64,000 bases of DNA from Eopsaltria australis. Its lineage: Eukaryota > Chordata > Aves > Passeriformes > Petroicidae. The stretch is from NCBI GenBank assembly GCA_034509425.1, contig JAVTVJ010011652.1, positions 7,541,001 through 7,605,000 on the forward strand, given 5' to 3'. A model generated the notes under the pieces. It was not told the origin of the DNA. It ran no database searches and was given only the letters and a program-made list of their open reading frames with translations. The translations under genes were made by a program, and so were the position numbers. Below, one piece after another: positions 1 through 11,995 of this stretch; positions within the stretch are counted from its first letter, which is position 1, and every line of letters begins with the position of its first letter.

Positions 1-2115
1 GCTGCTCCTGGTGTGGGTTCTGACCCCTTCCTATGGGCATTCTGGGGCTGAGCTCACATTCAAGGGGTGCTTCACCCACCAAAGCAGCAGCATGTACAGG
101 ACTTCTGGTGCTCACAACCTCCATATGGACCAAACCACTCCCAGTTACTCAGTCCCAGCTCCAGGGAGGTCCAGAGCTGTGGCAGGGAGCCAGACCCCGT
201 GAGGAAGGAATTGGCCAGACCCCAGGCAGGAGCAGGCAGGATGCAGTAAGGCTGTGCTACTCTCCTTCACATGTTTTTTCTTTTCTTTTCTTCCTTTTTC
301 TCTTGAGAGCTGGCTCAGATGACACAATTACGGCACTGAAACCTGAACAAGCAAATAAAAGGGATTTGTCTGGAATTGGCAGCAGAGCAAAATTCCTGCA
401 GACAGTGAGGCTGGGCCAGTCCTGGCCCCCTGCACCACAGCTTGATGGGGCAGTGCTGCCCTGCTTGCTAGAGTGCCTGCCTTTTCAGGCAGCAAACCCC
501 TTCTCAGCCAGAGAAATGCAAAAGCCACTGGTGCCTGAGCTTCTCCTTCTGTCTAACAGCATGACAGAATCCTCCTGGGCTGGCCCATCAGAGTTGGAGG
601 GTGTTCAGGAGAGACCAGGGACAGAAGTGTGCCATTGGCTTTTCTTTTACTTTTTTTGGGTGTGAAACATGCTTTCAGAGAAGCTGGGCTTTTTTATCCA
701 TCCTGGTCCCTTTCCTGTTTTGCACACAAATGAGCTGGTGGAACTGGGCCATGCTCAGGCTGAGGCTGCCACGGGGAAATCCGAGAGCGTCCCGGAGCTT
801 CAGCAGTCAAAGGCAGCTTGCTGGGCTCCCTGCCGGTGCCCAGGGCTGGCTCCCGGCCAGGGCTGCCATGCCAACCCTCCTCAGGGCCTGCCTGTGTTGG
901 CACGAGTCCAGGCTGTGCTGGGTGTGGATGCAGCTTTGGTCTGGCTGGAGAGTGTCAGATGGGTCACACACTCCATCCCTGGCTCTCCGTGTGCTCTGTG
1001 GGACAATGCCCTGGCTGGGAATTTTGGCCTCAGTCCTTGCCCCCCTCTGCTTCACACCCAGTGCCTTCGTTCCCTGCAGGGAGCTGGCAGGGTATCGGTG
1101 GTTCCTGAATGGCAGGAAGAGCAGCAGGGATGTGGTGACCCTGAGAGGGGGGAACTTGAGCAAAAGCTCTTGCCCAAAATTAACCAAAACAAGGGCTGTG
1201 TCTCCCAGACTCCTCGAATCCCACTGTGGGAGAGGGTTGGCTGACTGGCAGGCTGGAGCTCAGCCAGCAGTTGAGCTCCACTCCCACCAAGCTGAAGGGC
1301 AGCAGAGTGGCTCCAGGGGCACAGAGAAGGCTGGTGTCTCCTCATCCCAGCTCCCAGTCTTGCCATTTCCAGTCACTTAAAAATTAAAGAAGCCGATATT
1401 GCTGCACGGCTGGAATCGGTCACTGCCACAGAGCTTAATTGAGGTTATTTGTTGGCTCTAAGAACATTTGGTCAGCTCTGCTGCTGGCTGCTCAGATATT
1501 TCCTGCAGCCCCTTCCCCAAGGAGGGGGCCACCCAGGCTCTGCAGATCCTGTTCTCAGCTCAAGGCACCTACAGGGTCCTAGGGACCTGACCAAACCTGG
1601 TGCCCGTGTGGGTTCAGAGGGTGTGCCCCAATTTGCAGCTCCAAATTCCTTTGCTGGCCAATTTTTGGTGCAGTTGCTCTCTGGGGGCAGAGGGGGTTGA
1701 GCAGCTCCTGCCAGCCCAGCTGACTGCACTCAGAGCACCTGATCAGTCCAGAGGTCAGGCTGGTGTCAGAGACGGGGAGAGCTGGGCTGGGAAGTGTTAA
1801 CGTGGCCACTGGTACAAGCCCAGCACTGACAGCTCCTGGCCACCGGGGGTGAGCAGGGTATGGGTATGGGTGCCTCCCAGGTCTCTGTGAGCCTAGGTAC
1901 AAAGAAAGGGGTGCTTGTCCTGCCAGGACTTGAAAGACTCTGGAATGCACCCTCTGATCAGCCACCAACCACAGGGTTTTGTGGTCTGCAGGGAAAACCC
2001 ACCAAGTCTGGCAAGTAAATACACTCCTGAAACAAAAACATGCTGTCCCTGTCCTTTCCTGCCCTTGGGGGTGCTGGGACCTGCCCCTGTCTGGGCCTGG
2101 GCAGGAGGCACATGT
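1..2115. other. Intergenic, no gene recognised
   Basis: GC-moderate unique sequence. Open frames reach about 250 codons (for example 601-1380) but show no domain, no splice-supported exon structure and no known similarity. A small AT-rich patch with TTAATTGAGG lies near 1376-1460. Confidence 0.7.
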
Positions 2116-2700
2116 AATCATAGAATAGTTTGGATTGGAAGGGACATTAGAGGTCATTTAGTTCCAATGCCCCTACCATGGGCAGGGACACCTTCCACTA
2201 GACCAGGTTGCTCGGGGCCCCACCCAGCCTGATCTTGAGCACTTCCAGGGCTGGGGAGTCCACAACTTCTCTGGGCAACCTATGCCAGCTCCTCACCACC
2301 CTCACAAAAAAAAAGAATTTCTAATATCTGATCTAAAGTTACTCTCTTCCAGCTTAAAGCCATTCATCCTTTCTTTATCACTGCCTGCTCTTGTCAAAAG
2401 TCCTTCTCCAGCTCTCTTATAGCAGCTTTAGGTTCTAGGAGGTTCTTAAAGGTCTTCCTGGAGCCATCTCTTCTTCAGCCTACTCTTCTTCAGGCCCAAC
2501 CCTTTCAGCTTGCCTCCAGCCCTCTGAGCACCTTCATGGCCCTCCTCAGGGCTCACTCCAACAGGTCCAGGTTTTTCGTATGCTGGGAGCCCCAGAGCTG
2601 GACACAGCGCTCGGGGAGGATCTCACAAAAGCAGAGCAGAGGGACTGAATCACCTCTCTCGACCTGCTGGCCGTGCTTCTCATGGTGCATCCGCGCCTCC
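2116..2700 (-). mobile_element. CR1 LINE fragment (3' end, minus strand)
   Basis: It begins AATCATAGAATAGTTTGG on the + strand, which is the reversed CR1 tail (ATTCTATGATT at the true 3' end). It runs through the hallmark avian CR1 words: CCATGGGCAGGGACACCTTCC, CCACAACTTCTCTGGGCAACC, CTCACCACCCTCAC, TTTCTAATATCTGATCTAAA, CTCCAACAGGTCCAGGTTTT and CCCCAGAGCTGGACACAG. It is 5'-truncated at about 2700, as most CR1 copies are, and has lost its coding frame. Non-functional. Confidence 0.93.
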
Positions 2701-3469
2701 ATCCTAGCGTCCAGTTTCGGGCCAGGGCCGGGATTCGCCGTTGAACAGTGCCATCTCCTGGCAAAGCCACCGGCCACGCCGGGCCCTGCCGCTGTGCTGG
2801 GCAGCCTGCGAAGGGGCCCTGGGCAGCCCTGGAGCTTCAAATCCATCCCTGCCTGCTCCATGCCCCTTCCCTGCCCCTGGCAGAACCTCTGCCTTGCTGG
2901 GAGGGGTGATGCCATCACAGGGGACATGAGTATGAAGTGTCTCTCGGGATAATCACAGAGCCAGAGCATCCTCTTGACACTGGCTCTGGATGGCTGCCAC
3001 AGGCAGAGCTGGGCTGAGGCAGAGCCGGGAGAGGTTCAGCTGCAATCCTTTGGTGTCAGTGTTGAACTAGGGCTGCAAAAGGGTAAACACCCCTCATGGC
3101 CACCCTGACAGACCCCCCATGCCTTGGGCATCTCCCATGGGAGATCAATGGCTTCTGGCAGAGGCTCTTTGAGCCTGAGCTGATTGCTGATCATGCCTGG
3201 ATGGAAGCAGCACCATAATCTTGCTCTGTATATGGGCAAACTGAGGCACAAAGTGACTACATGTGGAAAATTCAGCCAGAGCCAGAGAGACCTGCAGGGC
3301 AGAGTGACCAGCTGCCCCCAGGACTTCTGTCCCCAATCTGTCCCCACCCCTGTTGGGGGGTGGCATTTTTCCTCCTGTGTTTTGTGCAGCACCTCTTCAC
3401 CCTGCTGTAGTGGCTCAGGGAGAAAATAAAATAGCAAGACAGCTTCCCTGCCTCCACCCAGCATTTACA

Positions 3470-3680
3470 CTGCCTGATAAACAAAATGGAAATAAATCCT
3501 CCTGCGTTTGCAGCAAATAGGTCTCCATGGGGGGTTGCTTTCAATAATTCAAATGCTGTTGCAGAGCAGAGCCCACGCCAATGGGTTTTAATAAACACAG
3601 CCATAATGTGACATGCAATTTATTATTAAGCTTAAAACAGGAAGCAAAGAGTTTAATAAAAGCACCAGGCTCCCTGTATC
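3470..3680. promoter_or_regulatory. Candidate conserved element
   Basis: GATAAACAAAATGG (FOX-type TAAACA), TTCAATAATTC, CCAATGGGTTTTAATAAAC, CAATTTATTATTAAGC and GTTTAATAAAAGC in 200 bp of unique DNA. Confidence 0.3.
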
Positions 3681-6600
3681 AGTCACAGCAAGTGGCGGGG
3701 TGCTGGCTGTGGGGGGAGGCTGGACGAGCTGGCTGCAGGGACAGGCAGAGCTGGGTTTGCTTTGCCATGTGCCCCTCAAGCTCTCACTGCAGGGATCCTG
3801 GGCAGTGCATGGAGATGTGAGCCAGAGGAGAGGGAAATGGGGATTAGTGCAAGGACAGGGGTAAGGTGTGGAATGCTGCACCCTGTACGGCTGCCCAGCC
3901 ACCAGGGAAAAGCTCTGCCCTGGCACCACAGCTTGCTTGCAAGGGCAGATTAAAGCCTTGGGTTTAATCCCTCTCTCCAAAACTTTCTCACCCACATCCT
4001 TTCCTAAGTCAGCTGTACCTGGGCAGCCCTTTTTTGCTCCACCCCTTACCACCCCTGGGCTGCCTTTAAAAGCAGGCGGAGGGGAAAGCTGAGCTTCCTG
4101 GAGACAGAGAGGTTGTGCAAGGTGAGATGATGTGAGGCACAGGGAACAGCTGGTGCCTGGTTCTGCAGCAAGTGTGTGTGCTGTCCACTGGGCTGCAGGG
4201 CTGGCCTCTCCAGACATGGATTTGCTCAAGGGCTGGTGAAAAGCAAGAGCTCATTAGGGAGGTGGCTCGACAGGTCCAGCTATGTCTGGAGGCACCTCTG
4301 TGTACAGGTGAGGGCTGAAGAATGTTGCACCGTCCCACATTCGTCACCCAGCAGGATCCAGATGCTGCTTTCTCTCTGTACTTGCTGTAGGCCTACCTGG
4401 ACACTTGAATGCTGGCTCTTCCCTGTGGCTTTTTTGCCTCCTCTCCTTGGTCTTGCATCTTAGCTGCACCCTTTCTGTTTGGGAACAATCCTGTCAAACC
4501 CCAGTACCCACTCCTGCACAGCGGGTGGAAGAGATGTGAGAAGGGGTGCAGGCACTGCCCATTTTTTTCCCCATGAAAACAGGGCTTTTATGACTGCCCT
4601 GTGCTCTGGTTTGAGGAGTCCTCAATGAGAAGCAGCCCCCCAATGCAAGCTTTGCTTGTGTTACGTTAGACAACAGACAGTCCCTTCTCCACCAGGGTTG
4701 TGGGAGATGGGGAGCTTTGTCCCAGTCCAGCCAAATGACAGTCTGGGGCTGAAACAGGGGCTCCAGGCACCTGCAGCTCCTACCAGCAGAGCCAGCAGCC
4801 TTCTATCTTAAGGAGGGCTTTCCAGCCAGATAAAGCCACGCAAGCAGCCTCTGTCCTTCAGCTTGGCTGAAGTGTTGGCAGGGTGTGTGTAGGGCAGCTT
4901 TTGTGGGCTCTTTAGCTGGTGTTGACAGCGGAGGGTTTATGCTGGGATTGATGCAGGGTAACACCCTCTGGGTCTGCCAGCACCAGTGCCTGCTGGAGCC
5001 TGTAAAAGGTTTTAACTTGAGACTGCTTTTTTTTTCTCATCTCTGTCTGTTGAAAGCTCCACTTCCTCTAGCTTGAAAAGCCCAAGAGCTGCTGATGTGA
5101 CTCTGTCTGTGACTATTACTGAGGCTGTGAGTGGATCCACTGTAGGGACATCACCTCCCCTCGAGGTGATGATCCCTGTGCAGATTCATCAGAAGCAGCC
5201 CCAGCCCAGGGAGGGCTGAAGGTGCCCCCATGCTCTCTTTGCACTGCAGGTGACTTTTTGACCTTCACCTGTGGTCAAAGGGGAAAGACCCGTCCTTAGT
5301 GGTGTGTGGGGATGGTCCTGGCTGTATCTCTGCTTGTGTGCTCATCTGACATCCTGGGCCTGCTCCTTATGGTCTGGGCTTTCCCCTCTATATGGGCCTG
5401 GAATTTGGGACTGGGGTTTGACTCCGTGGGGAGAGGGGGATGAGTTGGATCAGGCAATAATCCATGTGAGGGTACAACCTGCAGAGAGAGCACAGGTATC
5501 CTTCAGGGAGTGCCTGGGGTGTGTTATCTCTAAAGCAAGGAGGTGCTCAGCAGGGACCCGCCTTATCAGAGGGCTGGTTGCTGTCTCTCCTCGCAGCCCT
5601 TTCTGCCCCGGGGCTGCTCTCTGTCACTTCTCTGCTCTGTAACAGCCGGAGGCAGGCGGAAATGGGAGCCCCTGTGCCTGGTCCCTGCCAGAGCTCACTG
5701 CTTCGGAAGTGGGGGGGTATCTGGCTTGCAATTACTGTGCCTTTGGCTTGGCAGGCCTGAAAGTGTGAGTGATGGGGTCTCTGCAGAGCAGCCCCTGAGC
5801 CCTGGTGGGTTGGGAAGTGCTCACACCCATCAGGAACTTCCCCAGCTGCCTGCACTCTGCCGGTTTGAGAATGTGGGAGAGGAGCAGGGGACAGCAACCT
5901 TGGGCTACTTGTGGAAACCCCAAGTATTTCCCTGCTTGGATGTCCACATTCAAAGCACAGCCTGAGCCCTCCCCTTTAATAACCTCCCACTCCCACTCCC
6001 AGCTATGGCTGTGAGGAGAGGCAGAAGCTGCAACTTGCATTTCCCATTCCCCCCATGCACTTTTCCCACTTCACAGCCACATGTTGATGTATGAGGTGAA
6101 GGGCTGGGGTGGCTGTTCAGCATCTCTCCAGGACACCTGCTGCAGCCAGTCCTTCCCTCACAGAAGAGTTCAGGTGGGAAGAGTAAAACAGAAAAAATCT
6201 GAGTTTCCATCTTAGCTGGTGTCAGGGGTACCAAGGAGGTCCAGGGACCCCTGGTCTGGTGTGTCCTGCAAGTAGAGCTGCTGACAGTGGATTGCAGCCC
6301 TCCATGCCTGTAGATAACAATCCATCAGCCACCAGGCTGCTGTGCTGCAGGATGGGAGTGGCAGTTCCCCTGCAAGCATTTTGGGAGGGAGGATGCTGCC
6401 TTCCCTGCCCAAGGATGCGGGAGCCAGAAATGAGTGATGCCAGCTCAACAGGGCTCACTTTAAACATAGAGAAGATCCAAAAGCATGAGCCCATTAGGAT
6501 GGTGTTCTCAGGAGTTATCCAAAGCTCCAGCTCTCTCCCACTGCCAGCTTGCCCTGGCCTTGGGGAAGGAAGGGTTAAGTGTGGGGCTCAGCAAAACAAG

Positions 6601-7214
6601 TGTTCTCTGAAAAGTCAGGCAAGCTACCCAAATGCTGGCCTCCCCTCTGCCCCCACCCTTATCCATCTCTCTTATCTGCCCTGGGCAAGAGCAGGGCATT
6701 TCCCCTCCTCCGCTGATGAGGAGCAGAGCTGGCGACAGGCGGAAGCTGGTGCTGAGAGCACAGGGCCCGAGGGAGGCCATGGCCGTGGTGTCCCAGCTCT
6801 GGGGTGGCCTCTGTGGCTGCGGCTCAGAGATGTGGAGGGTGGTATGATCCACCATGAGGTTGGATGCACTGACGGATTCCCCATCCCTGTCTGTCTCACA
6901 CCCTGGGTGCTCCAGCTGCACCCCATTTCTGCAGCACACACATGCTGGGTCTCAGCCCCCCTGGAGGACCCAGCTCGCATCAAGGGCGTTATCAGTTCTG
7001 CAAGGGCTAAGTACCCTTTGGGCACTGGTATCTGAGGGTGCAGCAGCCTGGTTTGGGGTGGCTCATACAGTCCAGGCAAGCTGGGAGAGTTCTGTCTATG
7101 CTGGGAGTGCAGATGGAAGGAGGCAGGGGTGTTTCACCCAGAAGGGCTGCAGTGGGAGCAAGGCACCAGGGCAGCTCTGGCAGCGTGTGAGCTCTGCCGA
7201 CACGAGGCAGGTTT

Positions 7215-7395
7215 GGACGGGCTGTTTAATTAAATGTGAAGAGCTCTCACACTTCTCAAGCTGCAGCCCTCACTGCAGCCTGAGCGATTCTGGGAAGAGT
7301 CCTTTTATTAAAAGAGAGAGAGGCTCTGGCTCTGCCAGGCAGCCATCAAATGGCACATTTAATTGTCTCGGCTTGTTTAGCTGTCGCACAGGGAG
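7215..7395. promoter_or_regulatory. Candidate conserved element
   Basis: TGTTTAATTAAATGTG (containing the palindrome TTTAATTAAA), CCTTTTATTAAAAG and CACATTTAATTGTC are evenly spaced over 180 bp. Homeodomain-type cores; untested. Confidence 0.3.
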
Positions 7396-9799
7396 GGATG
7401 TGCTCTGAGCCCTTCAGCCTTCACTACACAGCCTCTCCAGCAGGCACACGTGCTGCCTGCATCCTGGGTGCTCCTGCTCCCCTCCAGGAGGGCTGGCAAG
7501 GAGTGCATGGGAGATGAGCCTTCATCCAAGGTCAGCACTGGGGGTTTGCTTGGTGTTCTGATGGCCCAGCCTACCCAGAGCTGAGCATTGGGGTTCAAAA
7601 AGGCTCGGGAAAGTGTCTGGAGGGATGGGAGCCTTCTGGGACCGTGGGAGCTGCCGGGAAGACACAGGGTAACTAAATGACAGCTTAGAAGTATCTACTC
7701 ATTTATTCCCATGGCAGAGCACTCCTGGCTCTGAAGGTTTCAATGTGACAACCTCAGTGTATAGGTCATGGGACAGGCTGGCTGCTGGTTAGGCTAGTCA
7801 CGCTGCACCTTTCCTACAGGAACTGAAGTCCTTGGAAATACCTTCTGGGCTCTGCACCATCCCAGCAGCAGGGAACTGGCCTGTTCAGGGTGTACATGGA
7901 TGGAGAAAGGACCTCTGGGTGGTTTTGCTTTAAATCTGCTGGGTGATATGGAGAGGCTGAACTTGAGTTCAGCTGCTGGTACTGAACTCATCGTCCTGGA
8001 GGACAGGCTGTTTGTCTGAGTGATGGGAGATGCCCCTGGAGGGGGAGTCACAGCCTTTCCTGTGCCTGTGCGGGAGCAGCCATGCCAAAACTCACCATTT
8101 GGAGATGAGAGGGGGAAGAAAAAAAGATCAAGAGGGGGAGGAAATACAGTCTTTTATCAAAGCCTCCTACTTCAAAGCTGTCCAGCTGAAGTGCTCCCCT
8201 TTGGTTTAATTTGAAGTGATGTTTCCTTCAGCAACTGCAGCTAAATGGTATCAAGCCAGGCTGAAATGGCTGGAAAGCCTGGAAAGGAAAGGCACTGTTT
8301 GGGAGCAGCTCGAGGCAGACCCTCCCATTAGGGTCAGCCTTGAAGGCCTTTCCATAGGCATGAAAACTGCCAATACTGGCATTTCTCATCCTGCAGATCC
8401 TAGCATGGGATAAAATCCAAACCCTTTTGGGAAAGGGAACAGAGCCATTTCTCATCCTGGGTGCCTGGGGTGGCTCCATCCCTCTGAACTGGCTGCAGTG
8501 TCTGTGCCCTTGAGCAAGGGGAAGGCAGGAGGTGGAGACCTGGATGCTGCTGTGCCCTGAGGAACCAGTGCATCTCCCAGGCTTGTGGTTTCCAGCCTGC
8601 AGCCTCCCTGAAGATGCTTTGGCAGTCCCTGCACACAGGTGAGAGCTAAACCAGCTTGCAGGGGGTAGGAGGGGCATGAATCCATCTTCCTGATGAATAT
8701 CTCCAAACCCTATTGGAGTGGAAGAGGAAAGATGCTGCTCCCAGTGCCTGGGAATTTCTGTGTGGGAGCAGTGGGGAAAAACAGCAACAGTGGGGCACGT
8801 GCTGCCCTGTCACAGCATCCCTGAACTACAAAAAACTGCCTGGAAGGCAAAGCAGCTGGCTCTTCCTGGGAAAAGCCAATGTTCTCCTGTCTGCTGTATA
8901 GGAACTGATTTTCTCCAGCTGGCTGGAAAGAAACTACGAAGGCAGCTGTGTCCTGTCCCTGCTGGGGGCAGTAGGGCTGGGTACCCCTTGGGCAGTGTGT
9001 CTGGTCACTGGGAGGACAGAGGTGATCAAAACAGACCAGCTGCTCTGTAGGGAGGGAGAGGGATGTGTCCTGGGAAACAGAAATGTCATGGTCATCTCTT
9101 TAACCTCCAGAGGCCAAAACAAGGTTTTAATGGCAATGACTGTGTTAGTACTACAGCCACTGACCAGGAAGGAAAGTGAAGGACAAGTCACCTCTCACTG
9201 CACATGAAAAAGGGATGCTCAGAGATGTCTGTCTGCTGGGGACTGCTCATAACAGCATCTGCAAACCTCCTTCCACCCAAAAGACTTGAGTGTTGTTCCA
9301 GCCTGAGGCTGTTTTAGGGAACAGGACTTCAGAGATCCATGAATGTGGCAGAGCTGGCACCCTGATCCCAGATTTGCTTAAATTAACTCTCAGAGGGGAC
9401 ATGCTCAAATACGTGTTTGTACTTGCAGTGATGGGAGCTCTGTGGAGCAGAAGTCAGCTCACCATGTGCTCTCTCTCATGCTTTCCTTGATATTTGGGAA
9501 AAGGTCTATGCCAATCTTGAATGAAGTTTTGAAGCTGCATGAAGAGGCAAGGAGGAAAAAAATTTCTTTTGCAAGAGTGGGGTGGAAGGAGCTGTAATTT
9601 CCCTTCTTCCAGCCCAACAACCCCGCGTCCCCCCCAGCAGATCCATTCCAGCACTGGTGTAGTTGCTGCTGTCTCGACTCTCCCTCCTCCTCGCCCCCTC
9701 CTCTCCCTCCCCCCAGCTCCACCCCACGTGCTCCCAGCTGCTCCAGGATGATACAGGCAGGCGCAGAGTTCATGGGAGCCGTACCTGTGCTTTGTCTTC

Positions 9800-10045
9800 A
9801 TCTGTCACCCCTCCTGACAGTCAGATCCATCTTAAACTGGGAGCGAGAGGGGAAGAGAGGGAAGCAATAATTAACCTCTGTGCAGGCCGCTCCTGAAATG
9901 CTGCAGTCTGGTGATGCACGAGGAGACATCCCTGACACTTTTATTGCTACTCCAGCGCCGTTCTGCGTCTGTAGGAGGTGATTTGGCCGGGCTGGGATAC
10001 CTGAGACTTTCATTACGGTTGAAGAGCTGCTGGCACCTGCAGCCT
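9800..10045. promoter_or_regulatory. Candidate conserved element
   Basis: Includes AAGCAATAATTAACC, ACACTTTTATTGC, GGTGATTTGGCC and TTTCATTACGG. CpG-containing, unique and clearly different from the flanking filler. Function unknown. Confidence 0.3.
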
Positions 10046-11869
10046 TTCTTTGCTGGGTGCATTAGTGAGGGCTCCCCACCACCCTTGCTGGCAAAGCTGG
10101 AGGGCAAAACTCATTTGGGGTGTTTGCAGGCTGAGCAGGCATTTTCACGGCTCAGTCCTTGGGGTGGGTGCAAGGTGTGTGTTGGATTTAGGAGCTGAAG
10201 TTGTTTCTCGTGTGGCTGCAACACAGGAGTGCAGGAGCAGAGCTGGTATGTCATTCCAGCCCCAGGGTGAGCTTCCAGGATGTGCCTGACATCTAGGGCA
10301 GGATCCCAGGTGTTATGGAGCCTGTGACAGATCACTGGCAACCTTGTGGCAACCTTGTCCCACACCTGAAAGTTTCCTTGATGGGGATGTGAAATGGGGA
10401 GAGGGGCTGGGGGTTTTTGGGCCCCCTTGTGATGCTGTGCTGGACCATAATGCCATCTTGGCAAGGGACAATGCTAAACAACCCCTTGGTCCCTGCAGCC
10501 TCCTGCTACGGGTGTCTGTGCCTGTCCTGGCACTCCTGGGGTCACAGCCACCTCCCAGCAAGAGTGGGACAGCAGTGACACTGCACAGCTCACAAATATC
10601 ACCCATGCACCTGCCTGATGAAGGAATGGGAGCAAAGGAGCCCTGCAATTAAAGCAGCATCAGTGGCCAAACTCCATGAGGTTCAAAGACAGCAGTTGTT
10701 CTTGTAGACCCAGTGGAGTCCATGGACAAACACAGACTGACCCTGCATGGAAATCAGGAAAAGCCATCCAGGGGTTGGTGTCTGGCTTGGTTCTTCTGCA
10801 GGATTGCTGGGCTGTCAGTCGGAGCAGTGGCTGTGTTTCATTACCTGCTGATGCCTGTTCAGCAGATGTTGCAACCTCACCTCATAAGAGAGTGAGGAAA
10901 AAATTAATGCCAAAAGCACTTGGCAGTCAGACCCTGAGTTGTGCTGATCCAAAGTGGCTCATGGTCAGGCTGGTGGTGTATCAAATTCCTGGTCCTTCAT
11001 GTGGTTGTGCAGAGGCTGGGGAAGGATGGACAGTGCTGGCCAGAGCTGGGAACTGAGTGTAGGTCCAGATCCTGCTGTGGGATGTGCTGTTGTGCAGTGT
11101 CTTGCAGTGTCCTGGACATGGAAGATCCTGTGTGCGGGGAGGGGAGCTGAAAGGACTCCTTGGGATGTGTCTTTTGTATAGCCCTGGTGTGTCCTGTTTG
11201 CCCATGACATGGGTTGCAGCCTCTGTTTCTCCCCAAAAACAGCACCAAGCTGTCCCAGGACTGTGAGCAGTGGGAACCTGGCTTCAGATCCCACTGCTGC
11301 TCCCAGGGTCTGCAGGAAGGGGCAGCCACCCAAGGGCTGTGACCCTGCTGGATTGGATGCTCAATGGGAGAGTCGAAATGAAAAGAAAAACACTTAAAAA
11401 CAAGATCCATTTTGTTTTTCAGTAGTTTTAGCAGTGAGAGGGGCTGAAATAACCCTTCCCACTAAGATTAGAGGTGGCTTAGCCAGCTCTTGGGATCTGC
11501 AGAGCAAGCTGGAATCCTTTGCCATGTGTTTTTGTCATTGGGATTCTTTATGAAAACCCAAGACAGAGCTGTCTTGTAATTGTAGGCAGCTTGATATGGT
11601 CTGTCCTGAGTATTTCTGAGGCAGCTACAGAGGATCCTGTTCTAGCCTTAAATTTTCTACTTGCAGCCTTGGTCCTGTCAGATTGCCTGATCTGAGTCCT
11701 GGCATCCATGTCTTAGAAACTGTCAGCCCCATCAGTGTCCCCAGACTGTTTCTTAGGGGCCTATGCAAAGCCACCAAGAAAGACAGAGGTGGCTTCTTTG
11801 ATTTGGGGCAAATTCCTAGAAGACACTCTGCTCTAAAGAAAACACAGTATTTGCGTGTAAGAAGGTTCT

Positions 11870-11995
11870 GTTTGCATGAGTTGGAAACAGGGAAACTGAG
11901 GCAAGGAGGATGAGACTGACTTTCCCAGCCGAGGGAAGGACCTGGTAGCAAGCCCAGAGACAACTCAGAAGTCTTGTACGTCTTCCCTCTTCCAG
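11870..11995 (+). mobile_element. Possible MIR-like SINE remnant
   Basis: GGGAAACTGAGGCAAGGAGG, then GACTGACTTTCCCAGCC and GGTAGCAAGCCCAGAGACAAC, follow the order of the MIR core and tail (GGAAACTGAGGCAC...AAGTGACTTGCCCAAGGTCAC). Similarity is by eye and short, so chance or a related ancient SINE is possible. Confidence 0.35.

Noticed and set aside
601..1380. 259-codon + strand frame near the window start
   Set aside because: No recognisable domain, and other frames overlap it with similar length. Typical of GC-moderate bird DNA with few stops.
5150..5170. ATCACCTC...GAGGTGAT inverted repeat as a regulatory hairpin
   Set aside because: An 8-bp stem in isolation is expected by chance in 64 kb, with no supporting context.
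6259..7035. 258-codon + strand frame
   Set aside because: No domain or exon-like splice borders; low-information composition.
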